Assembly (NCBI GenBank): GCA_016194725.1
Contig: JACQAW010000066.1
Location: forward strand, 1-16,218
DNA: 16,218 nucleotides
Source: Deltaproteobacteria bacterium
GTDB lineage: Bacteria > Bdellovibrionota > UBA1018 > UBA923
Reading direction: 5' to 3'
The notes beneath the pieces are model-generated. The model did no database searches and had not been told where the DNA came from. It saw nothing but the letters and a program-made list of their open reading frames with translations. Shown here piece by piece: positions 5,071-13,297 of the stretch (positions within the stretch are counted from its first letter, which is position 1; every line of letters starts with the position of its first letter). The translations under genes and the position numbers were made by a program.

Positions 5071-5771
5071 ATTTGTTTGACCTCGCGGATGCCCTTGATG
5101 CCCCAGAGGTCGAGGATGAAGCGCTTGTGCACGGCAACGGTGCTGGTGTGCTGCATGCGCAGCACGTACATTTCGCCGCTGCGGGCGATATCGAAGTCAT
5201 CGAGCGCGATTTCATTGTTGCTCATGACCTGGTTGATCTGGGCGCGCAGCGAGCCGTCCTGATCGTCAAAAATGATTTCAAGCGCCCGGGTGCCGCCGCG
5301 GCCGAGAAACTTGTTTTCGATTTTATTAATCGCAAGCAGGGTAAAAAGCACCGTGGTGGTGAACACGAAGGCCACGACCGGGTAGCCTGAGCCGATGCAC
5401 ATGCCGATGGCCGCGACGATCCAGATGGTGGCGGCGGTAGTGAGGCCGATGATGCTGGCGCGCGATTGCATGATGGCGCCGGCACCGATGAAGCCGATGC
5501 CAGGCACGATTTGGGCGGCAATACGTGCAGGATCGCCATGGTAGCCGGTTTCGCTGAAGCTTTGCGCGATGAGCAGCGAGATGATCGTGTAAAGCGTGGC
5601 GCCCAAGCAGATGAGAATCTGGGTTTTGACCCCGGCCGGCTTGTTCTTGAGCTCGCGTTCGATGCCGATAAGGCCGCCGCAGACGATGGCCATGACCACT
5701 TTGATTCCAATGGGCAGAGCCAGCGTGAAAAAACCGTAGATTTGCTGGCTGGGAGAATTCATCTCGAGCAA
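5067..5771 (-). CDS. MgtC/SapB-family inner-membrane protein
   Basis: Inner-membrane protein with about five hydrophobic helices in residues 12-150 and a soluble, ACT-like C-terminal domain (about 160-234). The MgtC family signature is clear: GGLIGIERELKNKPAGVKT (32-50), DPARIAAQIVPGIGFIGAG (80-98) and GLTTAATIW (109-117). MgtC proteins of pathogens act in low-Mg survival and modulate F-ATPase; most members are uncharacterised. The start is taken as TTG at 5771, which has GAGG about 5 bases before it; an ATG at 5762 gives a protein three residues shorter. It begins 7 bases after the stop of the FHA/AgmX gene and overlaps acyP by 4 bases. Confidence 0.9.
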   Translation of the reverse strand: MLEMNSPSQQIYGFFTLALPIGIKVVMAIVCGGLIGIERELKNKPAGVKTQILICLGATLYTIISLLIAQSFSETGYHGDPARIAAQIVPGIGFIGAGAIMQSRASIIGLTTAATIWIVAAIGMCIGSGYPVVAFVFTTTVLFTLLAINKIENKFLGRGGTRALEIIFDDQDGSLRAQINQVMSNNEIALDDFDIARSGEMYVLRMQHTSTVAVHKRFILDLWGIKGIREVKQI

Positions 5772-5778
5772 AACGCCC

Positions 5779-7827
5779 TCACTTGTTGGATGGCTTGAAC
5801 ACGAATGGGTAGGTGACCTCGGCTATGCCGCCGCCCCGCACGGGTGGAAACTGAATGCGCTTGATGACTTCGCAGACGCAGTTTTCAGTGTTCTTGTTGC
5901 GTAACGTTGTGCTGATTGTACCAGCGCTGTTTACGGTGCCGCTGGCGCCGATGACGAAACGAATGCCCACGCGGCCGGCCATGTCGGGGTGTTCCGCGTT
6001 GATTTCTTTTTCGTAGCAATACTTGATTTCATCGCGATGGGCTGCGATCGCGCGAGCGATTGCATCTGTATCAATGGACCCGTAGACAATCGGCTCGGGG
6101 CTGCCGCCGCTGTCGATATTCATTTTGCCGCTGCCGCCCAGCATATTGCCGCCACTGCCGATTTGTCCCAGGCCCTTGCCGCTCTTGCCGCCGCCAGCGC
6201 CTTTGTCGGATAAACCACCGAGGCCCTCGGAGTGGCCACCGCCGCCCGAGCCGGAGCCGGCATCGCCCAGGCCCCCCTGCCCTGCCGTGGTGAAGCCGCC
6301 GTAGCCTTTGATTTTGTCGGCGGCATTGGCCGCGCCTTTGCCACCAGCGAGAATCTTGTTTAACGTGCCCTTTTGGGCCTTGAACATGTCGACCACGCCC
6401 ATGTCGTCGGTCTGGGATTGGCCCGAGACGCCGGTTGCCGCTTTTTTGGGGTTGCCGGGCCCAGGGCGCATGGCTTTGTCCATGTGGTTTTTGTTCTTGG
6501 GTGCGTTCTTTTGCCCGCGTTCGCCATTTTCGCCTTTGGCGCGGGCGCCTTCGCCACCGTTACCGCCGGAAACGGTTTTGGTTACCGCTACTGGCTTGAC
6601 GACAGCGGGCTTTTTCACCACTGCGGGGACTTTCTTCGGGGGCACGGGCTTTTCAACGTCAATTACGGGATGAGGCTTTGGCGGCGTTGTCACTGGCTTC
6701 GGCATAACTTTTACCGTCGGTTTCGGCGTAGGCTTATGCGTGGGCTTCGGCGTTGGTTTTGGTTTCGGCGTTTCCGTTGGCGTCGGCTTGGGCTCTGGTG
6801 TTTTGACCGCTACGGGCTTCGGCATCGGGATTTTGGGCGCCTCGTAGATGGTCACCGTACGGTCGGGAAGCTGCTCGATTTCAATGGTGGGGCTGACCTT
6901 CATGACGCTGATTCCGACGAGGAGCAGCAGGGTGAGCAGCAGCGAGAGAAACCAGATTCGGAAAAATACGGCGTCGCGCTCGAGCAGCCGCGCCATCTTG
7001 AGGCGCGGGGGCGCGGGCGTGAAGTTCATGAAAAAGCTGACGTCGTTGAGGCGCACTTTGGCGAAGTCTTTTTCGCCCAGCGGAAACATTTTGGAGCCGC
7101 CCACGGACATGGCCGCCAGCACTTCCTTGAGCGGCAACAGCTTGCCGCCCTGGCTGACGACGCCGCTCATGCTATCATGCAGGTGCAGCATGTACTTGCC
7201 GCCATCACAGGTGACGAGGTCGAAGCGGCCTTGCTTGCCCTGGCCCAGGAATGGCGGGATACTGAAATCGTCGCGGCTGCCCGGGCCGATGACGACGCTT
7301 TTCTTGTTCACGAAATGTTCGACGTCCAGGATGGTGTCGTCGAAGAACATGACCATCTGCAGACTGAGCTTGGATTCCGAGCGGTGGTCGAAGATGTCGA
7401 CTATCTCGCGCTCGTCTTCGAGCAGCAGGGGCGTGAGGTCTTCCTTCTCGTTTACGAACAGCGTTTGACCGCCGTAGGCCTCGCGCGTGGACTTGGGCGC
7501 GTGGGGAACTTCATTGAGCGCCTGCACCCGGATATGGATCAGATAGGGGCCGATCTGGATCTTGTCGCTGGGATTGACCGTGGCTTGCAAGCTCTTCTGA
7601 CCGTTGATGACAAGGCCGGTGTCGCTGGCCAGGTCGTAGAGCACGGGCTTGCCGTCGATGCCACTGACTTCCAGAATGGCATGAACCGGGCTGATCGAAG
7701 GGTCGTCGAGGCGCAGATCGCTTGAGGTGGAGGAGCCGATGACCGCGCGTTTTTTATGCAGTCGAAAGATCTTTTCGCCTGCCGCGTTCATGCTCTGGAC
7801 TGTCAATACGACGATCTGGTCGCTCAT
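5779..7827 (-). CDS. FHA domain, single TM, Pro/Lys-rich linker and AgmX/PglI TonB-like C-terminal domain protein (GltG-like)
   Basis: A trans-envelope protein of 682 residues. Residues about 18-100 form an FHA domain (VIGSSTSSDLRL and SISPVHA carry the phospho-threonine-binding loops), facing the cytoplasm. Residues 150-275 form a second compact domain common in AgmX-type proteins. A TM helix lies at about 288-308. A TonB-like Pro/Lys/Thr-rich stretch (332-410) and a Gly-rich stretch (420-575) would span the periplasm. The AgmX/PglI C-terminal domain (about 585-678) has KYCYEKE, GTVNSAGTIS, C650/C652 and YPFVF. In Myxococcus, GltG (PglI) and GltJ (AgmX) have related layouts in the gliding complex driven by the AglRQS motor. 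The order here, next to two TPR proteins and a barrel, favours GltG. It has ATGA overlap with the gene before it. Confidence 0.85.
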   Translation of the reverse strand: MSDQIVVLTVQSMNAAGEKIFRLHKKRAVIGSSTSSDLRLDDPSISPVHAILEVSGIDGKPVLYDLASDTGLVINGQKSLQATVNPSDKIQIGPYLIHIRVQALNEVPHAPKSTREAYGGQTLFVNEKEDLTPLLLEDEREIVDIFDHRSESKLSLQMVMFFDDTILDVEHFVNKKSVVIGPGSRDDFSIPPFLGQGKQGRFDLVTCDGGKYMLHLHDSMSGVVSQGGKLLPLKEVLAAMSVGGSKMFPLGEKDFAKVRLNDVSFFMNFTPAPPRLKMARLLERDAVFFRIWFLSLLLTLLLLVGISVMKVSPTIEIEQLPDRTVTIYEAPKIPMPKPVAVKTPEPKPTPTETPKPKPTPKPTHKPTPKPTVKVMPKPVTTPPKPHPVIDVEKPVPPKKVPAVVKKPAVVKPVAVTKTVSGGNGGEGARAKGENGERGQKNAPKNKNHMDKAMRPGPGNPKKAATGVSGQSQTDDMGVVDMFKAQKGTLNKILAGGKGAANAADKIKGYGGFTTAGQGGLGDAGSGSGGGGHSEGLGGLSDKGAGGGKSGKGLGQIGSGGNMLGGSGKMNIDSGGSPEPIVYGSIDTDAIARAIAAHRDEIKYCYEKEINAEHPDMAGRVGIRFVIGASGTVNSAGTISTTLRNKNTENCVCEVIKRIQFPPVRGGGIAEVTYPFVFKPSNK

Positions 7828-8171
7828 CGGATCATCACCGTATCCCGCAGCATCTCTTTATGAAAATTTTTGCGCCGCTCGACCAGGTTCTTGGACGGGT
7901 TGGTGGGGCGCACCGTGAAGTAAAACTCATTGGGGTTTTTGACTTCGCCTTCGATAAGGGAGTCGTCGAAGTCGACCTTGTTGCGTGACTTGTAGATCAC
8001 GGTCTGGCCCTCTTCTTTAACCCGCTTTTCGCCGGTGCCGCGGACAGCGGGGCCTTTTTTAAACTGACTTTTCTTGCGGCGAGGCCGCTCATTATCATCA
8101 GCTCGCACCGGAACGGCGCTGTTGAGGAAGAAGACCAGGGAGAAAAGAAGGAGACCAAGGATTCGCATCAT
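7824..8171 (-). CDS. Small secreted basic protein of the gliding-like cluster (positional GltF counterpart)
   Basis: The true start is ATG 8171 (or 8168), inside an ATGA overlap with the TPR gene; the longer frame above it is Arg-rich shadow of that gene. The product has 115 residues: a clear signal peptide (RILGLLLFSLVFF, cleavage after PVRA at about residue 24) and a mature part of about 91 residues that is rich in Lys and Arg and contains YKSRNKVDFDDSLIEGEV and FYFTVRPTNPSKN. I recognise no domain. Its place between the long TPR protein and the FHA/AgmX protein is where the small gltF sits in Myxococcus; that assignment is by position only. Probably periplasmic. Confidence 0.75.
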   Translation of the reverse strand: MMRILGLLLFSLVFFLNSAVPVRADDNERPRRKKSQFKKGPAVRGTGEKRVKEEGQTVIYKSRNKVDFDDSLIEGEVKNPNEFYFTVRPTNPSKNLVERRKNFHKEMLRDTVMIR

Positions 8172-9841
8172 TTCGCTGCGCCTCCGAGCGCGATGACCAG
8201 ATCGGCCTGCGCTTTTTCGGCGGCGCCGAGCGCGCCACGCCGCTCGCCCAGCATGTCCATGGCTTTCTCTTTCTGCCCTTTGTCGCCTGCCAGAATTGAC
8301 CACACACTCCAATTGTACCAGAGAGTGAAGCGCTTGCTACCCTGTGCATCGATTTCTTCAAGCTTTGCGGCGGCCTGGGCCAGCTGTCCCGAACCCAGTA
8401 ACGCCACGGCCAGCGTCGCTTGTACTTCCTTGTCCTGGGGGTACCGCGCTGCGAGCGCATGTAGACTCTCGAGCGCCGGATTGAAGTGATGAAACGCGAG
8501 CAGCGATTTGCCCAGGTTGAGCTTGATGTCGCGATTGAATTCGGCAACTTCTGCCGCTTTGGCGAATCCTTGGGTCGCCTCGACCGTGCGGTTTTCGAGG
8601 AAGAGCACAACCGAGATGTTATTGAGGGCCGAGGGATTCCTGCTGTTGAGGATGAGGGCCTGCTCATACATGAGACGGGCGATTTTAAGCCGGCTGGCCA
8701 GGGCTTCGAGATTGCCGAACTCAACCCAGTTGTCCGCCGACCGGGCATTCTGCGCGAGCTTGCCAGCGACCTGAGTGCGCCAGGCATTGTCGGGTTTGCG
8801 CAGATCGGAGGGGTCCACGTCCTGCACCACGCCGGAAAGCCGCAGCGCGGACTGTTTCGAGGCCGATTCCCCTTCCTGCACCATAGCGTAATGGGCGGGT
8901 GGATATTCGCGAGGCGCGCGCTTGGAGAGCCGCTGGGTGAGCGCGACATACGTGGGCGTGGTCACGCCCAGCTGCAGGCCTTTTTGATAGCCCTGCTTGA
9001 GAAAGTCGACGGCTCGGGCGGACATGGGAGTAACCACGCCTTCGATGCCGCGCCGATAGGCCTCGGCCTGGGCTCCCTGATATCGGGGCGGTACAGGAGC
9101 ATTTTTAAGCTCGAATGCAAAGCCGGTGAAGGAATAAGGCTCGACAAGCAGAAATGCCGAGTGCGCGGCGAAGTTGCGCTCGCGCCGGGATTTGGTGCCG
9201 TTTTTGGTAATCGAGCGCGCGGATTCCTCGTAATACATGGAGGCTTTGCGGCCTTCGTGAATCTGCTGATAGAGCTGTCCGAGCAGGTAGTTTGCCTCGG
9301 CTTTGCGCAGGTTGGGATAGTTGCGCGCTGAATAGGTTTTGAGCTGGCTTACCGCCTCTTGGGGGTGTCCTGCTTCGATTTCGACCTGGGCAAGCTCGAG
9401 CGCCAGATCATGGCAGCGTTCGTCGGAAAAAGCGCCCGATCCGCCGCCACCGCGGCTGCTTTTATGGGAACTTCGGACGGCCTGGCGCTTGCCCTTGCGC
9501 GTGGTGCCCCCCTCGCAAAGCAGGCGTATCCCGGTGGTACCGGTAACATGGGCGTTGGCGAAGTCGCCGCCGCCCCACTGCAAGGCAAACGCGGTGCGCA
9601 CGAAACTCAAACGCTCGTCGTGGCTGTAGGCGTCGAGCGCCGCGAGCCTCATATAAAGATTGGCCGATTCATTAAAACGGCTTTTCCAGAGCAGCTGCGA
9701 GGCCAGGCGCTTGAGATCTTCGCGAGGGGCGCTGTTTGCGGGAAATTTGGCGAGAATTTTGAGGTAGACCCGCACCGAGTCGCCGGTCATGCCCGCCTTG
9801 TCATAGTTGAGAGCGGCGTTGTTCAGGGACTTGGCCACCAC
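8168..9841 (-). CDS. TPR protein, C-terminal part of a frameshifted GltD/AgmU-like protein
   Basis: TPR-like helices run through most of the 557 residues, for example SVRVYLKILAKFP, EANYLLGQLYQQIHEG and a regular C-terminal array (ALILNSRNPSALNNISVVLF, then AVALLGSGQLAQAA). There is no signal peptide and the GTG at 9841 is not a natural start. The frame stays open upstream to about 9907 and gives good TPR sequence there (NDFAKAAAEYERLAG, just before SEVVAKSLNNAALNY) that continues the 5' half in the other frame. Together they would make about 1,170 residues, close to the size I recall for Myxococcus AgmU/GltD, a large periplasmic TPR protein. A Gly/Ser/basic insert at about residues 115-145 interrupts the repeats. 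Confidence 0.75.
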   Translation of the reverse strand: MVAKSLNNAALNYDKAGMTGDSVRVYLKILAKFPANSAPREDLKRLASQLLWKSRFNESANLYMRLAALDAYSHDERLSFVRTAFALQWGGGDFANAHVTGTTGIRLLCEGGTTRKGKRQAVRSSHKSSRGGGGSGAFSDERCHDLALELAQVEIEAGHPQEAVSQLKTYSARNYPNLRKAEANYLLGQLYQQIHEGRKASMYYEESARSITKNGTKSRRERNFAAHSAFLLVEPYSFTGFAFELKNAPVPPRYQGAQAEAYRRGIEGVVTPMSARAVDFLKQGYQKGLQLGVTTPTYVALTQRLSKRAPREYPPAHYAMVQEGESASKQSALRLSGVVQDVDPSDLRKPDNAWRTQVAGKLAQNARSADNWVEFGNLEALASRLKIARLMYEQALILNSRNPSALNNISVVLFLENRTVEATQGFAKAAEVAEFNRDIKLNLGKSLLAFHHFNPALESLHALAARYPQDKEVQATLAVALLGSGQLAQAAAKLEEIDAQGSKRFTLWYNWSVWSILAGDKGQKEKAMDMLGERRGALGAAEKAQADLVIALGGAAK

Positions 9842-11670
9842 CTCGGAATCATTGCTCGAGGAGCCGGCCAGGCGTTCGTATTCGGCGGCAGCTTTGGCAA
9901 AATCATTGCGAGCAGCGTGCCGTTGGCCAGATAAGCCTGGGCAAGCTTGGTGGCCTCGTCCATCTCTTTGCGTTTCACGAGGTCCGCAACCAGATCCTGG
10001 GCTGAGTCGGCGGCCTCGGGACGCGAGGGGTATTGCTCGACCAGCGACTGCAGGGCGTGGCGCGCATCGCTGCTGAGACCGTCGGGCCCGGACTTTCTGG
10101 CTTCGAGACGCGCACGTTTGACTTTAAGATCGATGGAGAACTTGTCCTGGGGAAAGGCGTGTTCGAAGTCGTCGGCAACCTCGAGGAACTGCTTTTCGAC
10201 GGTCGCGTCCTTGCCCTTGGAGGCATCCAGGCGTTTGATCAACAGATTGAGCAGCGTGGCACCGGCTTCGCGGCGAATCTTGGGGTTGCCCTTGTCGTCG
10301 TCGAGCGTACGCCTGAGCTGCGGCATGGCATCAGACTCACGGCCCGCGGCCAGCAACGCATCGGAACGGTAACCGTCGATTTCGCCGCGCTCACGCTCGT
10401 CTTTCTCGTTGGCAGGTTTTTGCAGAAAGGCCTTGATGTACAACGCGTAGAGGTCGGCGGCGCGGCCATAGAGTTTCGCGTTCTTTTTCTTTTGCGCTTC
10501 CTTGTGCACTTCGGTGGCGCGGCCACGCAGGTAGTTTTTGGCCCGCAGCAAAGTGGCCTGGGCATCGTCGCCCTTGCCGATTTCGCCGTTGTGGGCGGCA
10601 AAAAAATCGACGAGCCGGCCCAGCGCCCGCTCTTCGCCCCCACCATCACCGGATTTACGGTAGATTTCGACGATTTTTCCCAGCGCGTCGTAAACAAGAT
10701 CGGGGCGTTTATCGCCATACTCGCTGATCAGGCTCTCATAAACTTTCAGGGCCAGCTGACGCTCGCCCTTTCGCTCGTAAATCCCGGCCAGACGCGTGAG
10801 GGCGTTCACATAGACTTCGGCCCCGCCATTGATGCTGGAAAAATATTCATGCGCCTCCTTGAACCGGCCCGCCTCGGAGAAGAACATCACAATGTCGCCC
10901 AGGGCTTCGTCGCGAAGGCCTACGAACTTTTCTTCCTTACCCGAAAGCTCGATGACCCGCTTCATCGTGTCGAGCGCTTCGGTTTTACGACGCATTTTGA
11001 AATAGGCCCAGGCCAGCTTGTACATCGTGCGCGGATAGCTGGGTATTTTGGTGAACTGGACGGCGCGCTCGTAAAAGCTGAGCGCCTGGCTGTATTTCTT
11101 GTTCTCGAACGCGGTTTCAGCCAGATTGCGGAACGCTTCGGCGGCGTAGCTGCTGCTGGGGTAGCGCGTGGCCACCACGCTGAAATACTTCGTGGCGTCC
11201 TTTTTATTGCCCATCTCCTCGGAGTTGTAGCCCAGGAAGTAATAGACTTCATCGAGCTTGGCGAACTGCACCCGCGATTTCAAAATAGCCAGGCAGGCGT
11301 TGGTAGCGCCGCGCAGCTGCTCGCGCGAATGGTCGTGATTGACGACCCGCTCTTTGACCCCTTGCTTGTAAAGGTTCTGGTGAATCTGGTTTTCCTTGAA
11401 GAAAAAAAACCGGTATTTCTCGGTATAGAGCTCGGCCAGGCGAAGCAGGATGTCGGGACGGCGGTTTTCGGCGAAGCGGCGGCCCAGCACTATTTTAAGC
11501 TGTTGGATTTCCTGCTCACGCACCCGGTTGATCTGAGACTCTTCACTGGAGGTGACTTCGTCGAACTGGCCCTGGTTATAGGCATGGGCCAGGGGGCTCA
11601 AGGCGAAAAACGCGATGCCAAGGGCCAGCCACGATTTACGTTCCACACTGAGACTCGAGTGCGAAGACAT
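9823..11670 (-). CDS. TPR protein, N-terminal part of a frameshifted GltD/AgmU-like protein
   Basis: A secreted TPR protein. The segment ERKSWLALGIAFFALSPLAHA is a signal peptide with cleavage after AHA. The start is uncertain: ATG 11685, ATG 11670 and GTG 11646 are all in frame and none has a clear ribosome site; GTG 11646 gives the most compact signal peptide. All overlap the end of the preceding TPR gene, by 11-50 bases. Repeats include PDILLRLAELYTEKY, VYYFLGYNSEEMGNKKDA, AEAFRNLAETAFENKKYSQA and MYKLAWAYFKMRRKTEA. After LANGTLLA the last 27 residues before the stop at 9823 lose TPR character, while the other frame carries on with TPR sequence, so a missing base near 9907 is inferred. Likely a periplasmic scaffold of the gliding-type complex. 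Confidence 0.78.
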   Translation of the reverse strand: MSSHSSLSVERKSWLALGIAFFALSPLAHAYNQGQFDEVTSSEESQINRVREQEIQQLKIVLGRRFAENRRPDILLRLAELYTEKYRFFFFKENQIHQNLYKQGVKERVVNHDHSREQLRGATNACLAILKSRVQFAKLDEVYYFLGYNSEEMGNKKDATKYFSVVATRYPSSSYAAEAFRNLAETAFENKKYSQALSFYERAVQFTKIPSYPRTMYKLAWAYFKMRRKTEALDTMKRVIELSGKEEKFVGLRDEALGDIVMFFSEAGRFKEAHEYFSSINGGAEVYVNALTRLAGIYERKGERQLALKVYESLISEYGDKRPDLVYDALGKIVEIYRKSGDGGGEERALGRLVDFFAAHNGEIGKGDDAQATLLRAKNYLRGRATEVHKEAQKKKNAKLYGRAADLYALYIKAFLQKPANEKDERERGEIDGYRSDALLAAGRESDAMPQLRRTLDDDKGNPKIRREAGATLLNLLIKRLDASKGKDATVEKQFLEVADDFEHAFPQDKFSIDLKVKRARLEARKSGPDGLSSDARHALQSLVEQYPSRPEAADSAQDLVADLVKRKEMDEATKLAQAYLANGTLLAMILPKLPPNTNAWPAPRAMIPRWWPSP

Positions 11671-13273
11671 AGTCGCCCAGTTCATCTACCCAGAACTCGC
11701 CATTGAAGGTCCAGAAATACTGGTAGTCTTTTCTTCCGACATCGCTTGAACCTTTTTTGAGCACGCCGTCTTCATCCGCGCTTACGACCTGTTTTTTCTC
11801 AAGCCTGAGCTTGGTGCGGCCGAGCATTTCAAGCTTGATGTAAGCCATCTTGTCGAGGTCGGTAACGAGGTCGTTGTAGATGTCGAGCAGCGAGTTTTTA
11901 ACAAAAAGCCCGCCCAGCACTCGCACGGTCTTGGCGCGCCAGTTGATGACCTGGGACAGAAAGTTGGCGAATTTTCGGTTGTTGGCGGCGGCAGCCAGGC
12001 TGTGGCTGCGCGCGGCCTCGCTGTAGACAGCTCGCTCCTGCGTGATCTGGGCCGCGAAATAGGGGCCGCGTATAAAGCGGTTGAGCGCCTGCGAGAGCAG
12101 GTCGTTGGTGTGCAGCTTGCGCTTGAGCGCCTCTTTGGCGATGCCGTAGAAGGAGCCCAGGTCGCGGTCATGCGAGAGCAGGAAGCTCTTCATCTGGCTG
12201 CCCACGCCCGCATACCGGCTTTCGAACTCATGGACGGCTTTATCGACATCCTCATAGTCACAGAGCGCGAAAAAACTTTGGGCGCGCAGCACGTCGACTT
12301 CGGGGTTGAAGACGAAACTCAATGACGGTGACCGATAGCTGACTAACTTGCCGAGCGTGCGATTGTAATCGCCCTTGGCAAAGGCGTTCCAGCCCTGCTC
12401 GAACAGAATATCGGTCCACACGAAGCTGGCCTTGGGAATGTCATCGTAGGTTTCTTCGGCTTTGTCGAACTGGCCCGCCTGGTAATAGGCGCGCGCCAAC
12501 CCCGCGGTGCACCGGGCTTCGAGATCGAAATATTCCTGTTTGAGGGACTTGGTGCGGCTCTCGCTTTTGCCCGCGAGATTCCGGCAGTTCTCAAAAGACG
12601 AGATCGCGTTACTGGTCTGGCCGGTCATGGCGTAGGCGGCTGCGCGCAGGTAAGCGGCCTGCGCGAGAATGCCGGCGCCCGAGCTGACGTGGGAAAGCGC
12701 CTGGAGCGCCTTGGCCGGCTCGCCCTTGAGCAGCTCGTCTTTACCGAGAAAATAATAAAAGTGGGTGCGGGTGGTGCCGTCGTAATCGGCCTCGGTGGTG
12801 TTGCGCACGATATAGGGCCGCAGCAGATCGCCGCCGACGGCTTCGAGCATCGCGGGCAGATGCGCAAGGATGCGGCGTATGGCGGGTCGACTCGCCCGCT
12901 GAAGCGTTTGAATGTAGAAATAGCTGGCGGCGTTGGGATAGCCGGCCAGAATGAGCTCTTCGGCTACGTGACCGAGCGCCACGTCCTGGTAGTTGGCCTG
13001 CGCCGTATAGATATTGAAAAAAACCGCCGCGGATTCGTAATGGTTGCCATCGGCCGAAAGCTTTTGGCCATCGCGATAGGCCTGCTGCAATGCCGTTGGC
13101 GAGTCGTAAGCCTGGCCCGCTTGCGCGGGGCTGCGGTCGGGCAGCGCGAGTGGCTCCGGCTCATCAGCAGCAAATGCGCCGGGCGCGGCGAGTGCCCACA
13201 AGCACAGCAGTGTACCCGCAAAAATTATTTTTATTACTTTTCGTGCGCTTCCTTGCGCACTTCGGTGAATCAT
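11636..13273 (-). CDS. Secreted TPR protein, GltE/AglT-like
   Basis: A 545-residue exported protein. The ATG at 13273 has a GGGGGA ribosome site 4-5 bases upstream. The signal peptide covers about residues 1-35 (KIIFAGTLLCLWALAAPGAF, cleaved after AFA); the Cys at 24 lacks a proper lipobox. TPR-like helices run from about 58 to 340, for example AYRDGQKLSADGNHYESAAV and GLARAYYQAGQFDKAEETYD. The C-terminus has a distinctive YFWTFNGEFWVDELGDY, which resembles the end of AglT/GltE-type gliding proteins as I remember them. In Myxococcus AglT is part of the Glt complex spanning the envelope. It lies between the barrel gene (24-base gap) and the long TPR gene (overlap). The family assignment is moderate; secreted TPR protein is secure. 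Confidence 0.82.
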   Translation of the reverse strand: MIHRSAQGSARKVIKIIFAGTLLCLWALAAPGAFAADEPEPLALPDRSPAQAGQAYDSPTALQQAYRDGQKLSADGNHYESAAVFFNIYTAQANYQDVALGHVAEELILAGYPNAASYFYIQTLQRASRPAIRRILAHLPAMLEAVGGDLLRPYIVRNTTEADYDGTTRTHFYYFLGKDELLKGEPAKALQALSHVSSGAGILAQAAYLRAAAYAMTGQTSNAISSFENCRNLAGKSESRTKSLKQEYFDLEARCTAGLARAYYQAGQFDKAEETYDDIPKASFVWTDILFEQGWNAFAKGDYNRTLGKLVSYRSPSLSFVFNPEVDVLRAQSFFALCDYEDVDKAVHEFESRYAGVGSQMKSFLLSHDRDLGSFYGIAKEALKRKLHTNDLLSQALNRFIRGPYFAAQITQERAVYSEAARSHSLAAAANNRKFANFLSQVINWRAKTVRVLGGLFVKNSLLDIYNDLVTDLDKMAYIKLEMLGRTKLRLEKKQVVSADEDGVLKKGSSDVGRKDYQYFWTFNGEFWVDELGDYVFALESQCGT

Positions 13274-13297
13274 ATTATCCCCCAGGGATCGGTTGAA

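Noticed and set aside
6690..6830. Short repeats resembling a tandem array
   Set aside because: They encode the Pro/Lys/Thr-rich TonB-like linker of the FHA/AgmX protein; there are no regular spacers, so this is not a CRISPR array.
6373..7725. Plus-strand open frame of 450 codons
   Set aside because: It is a mirror of the FHA/AgmX gene; its His-, Asp- and Arg-rich composition is that of a shadow frame.
8172..8312. N-terminal extension of the small secreted protein
   Set aside because: The added residues are Arg-rich shadow sequence inside the TPR gene, while a clean signal peptide begins at the ATG in the 4-base overlap (8171).
10033..11706. Long plus-strand open frame of 557 codons
   Set aside because: It lies exactly antisense to the TPR genes, which have signal peptides and TPR motifs. 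The plus-strand product has no recognisable domain, and long antisense frames are expected in GC-rich coding DNA.
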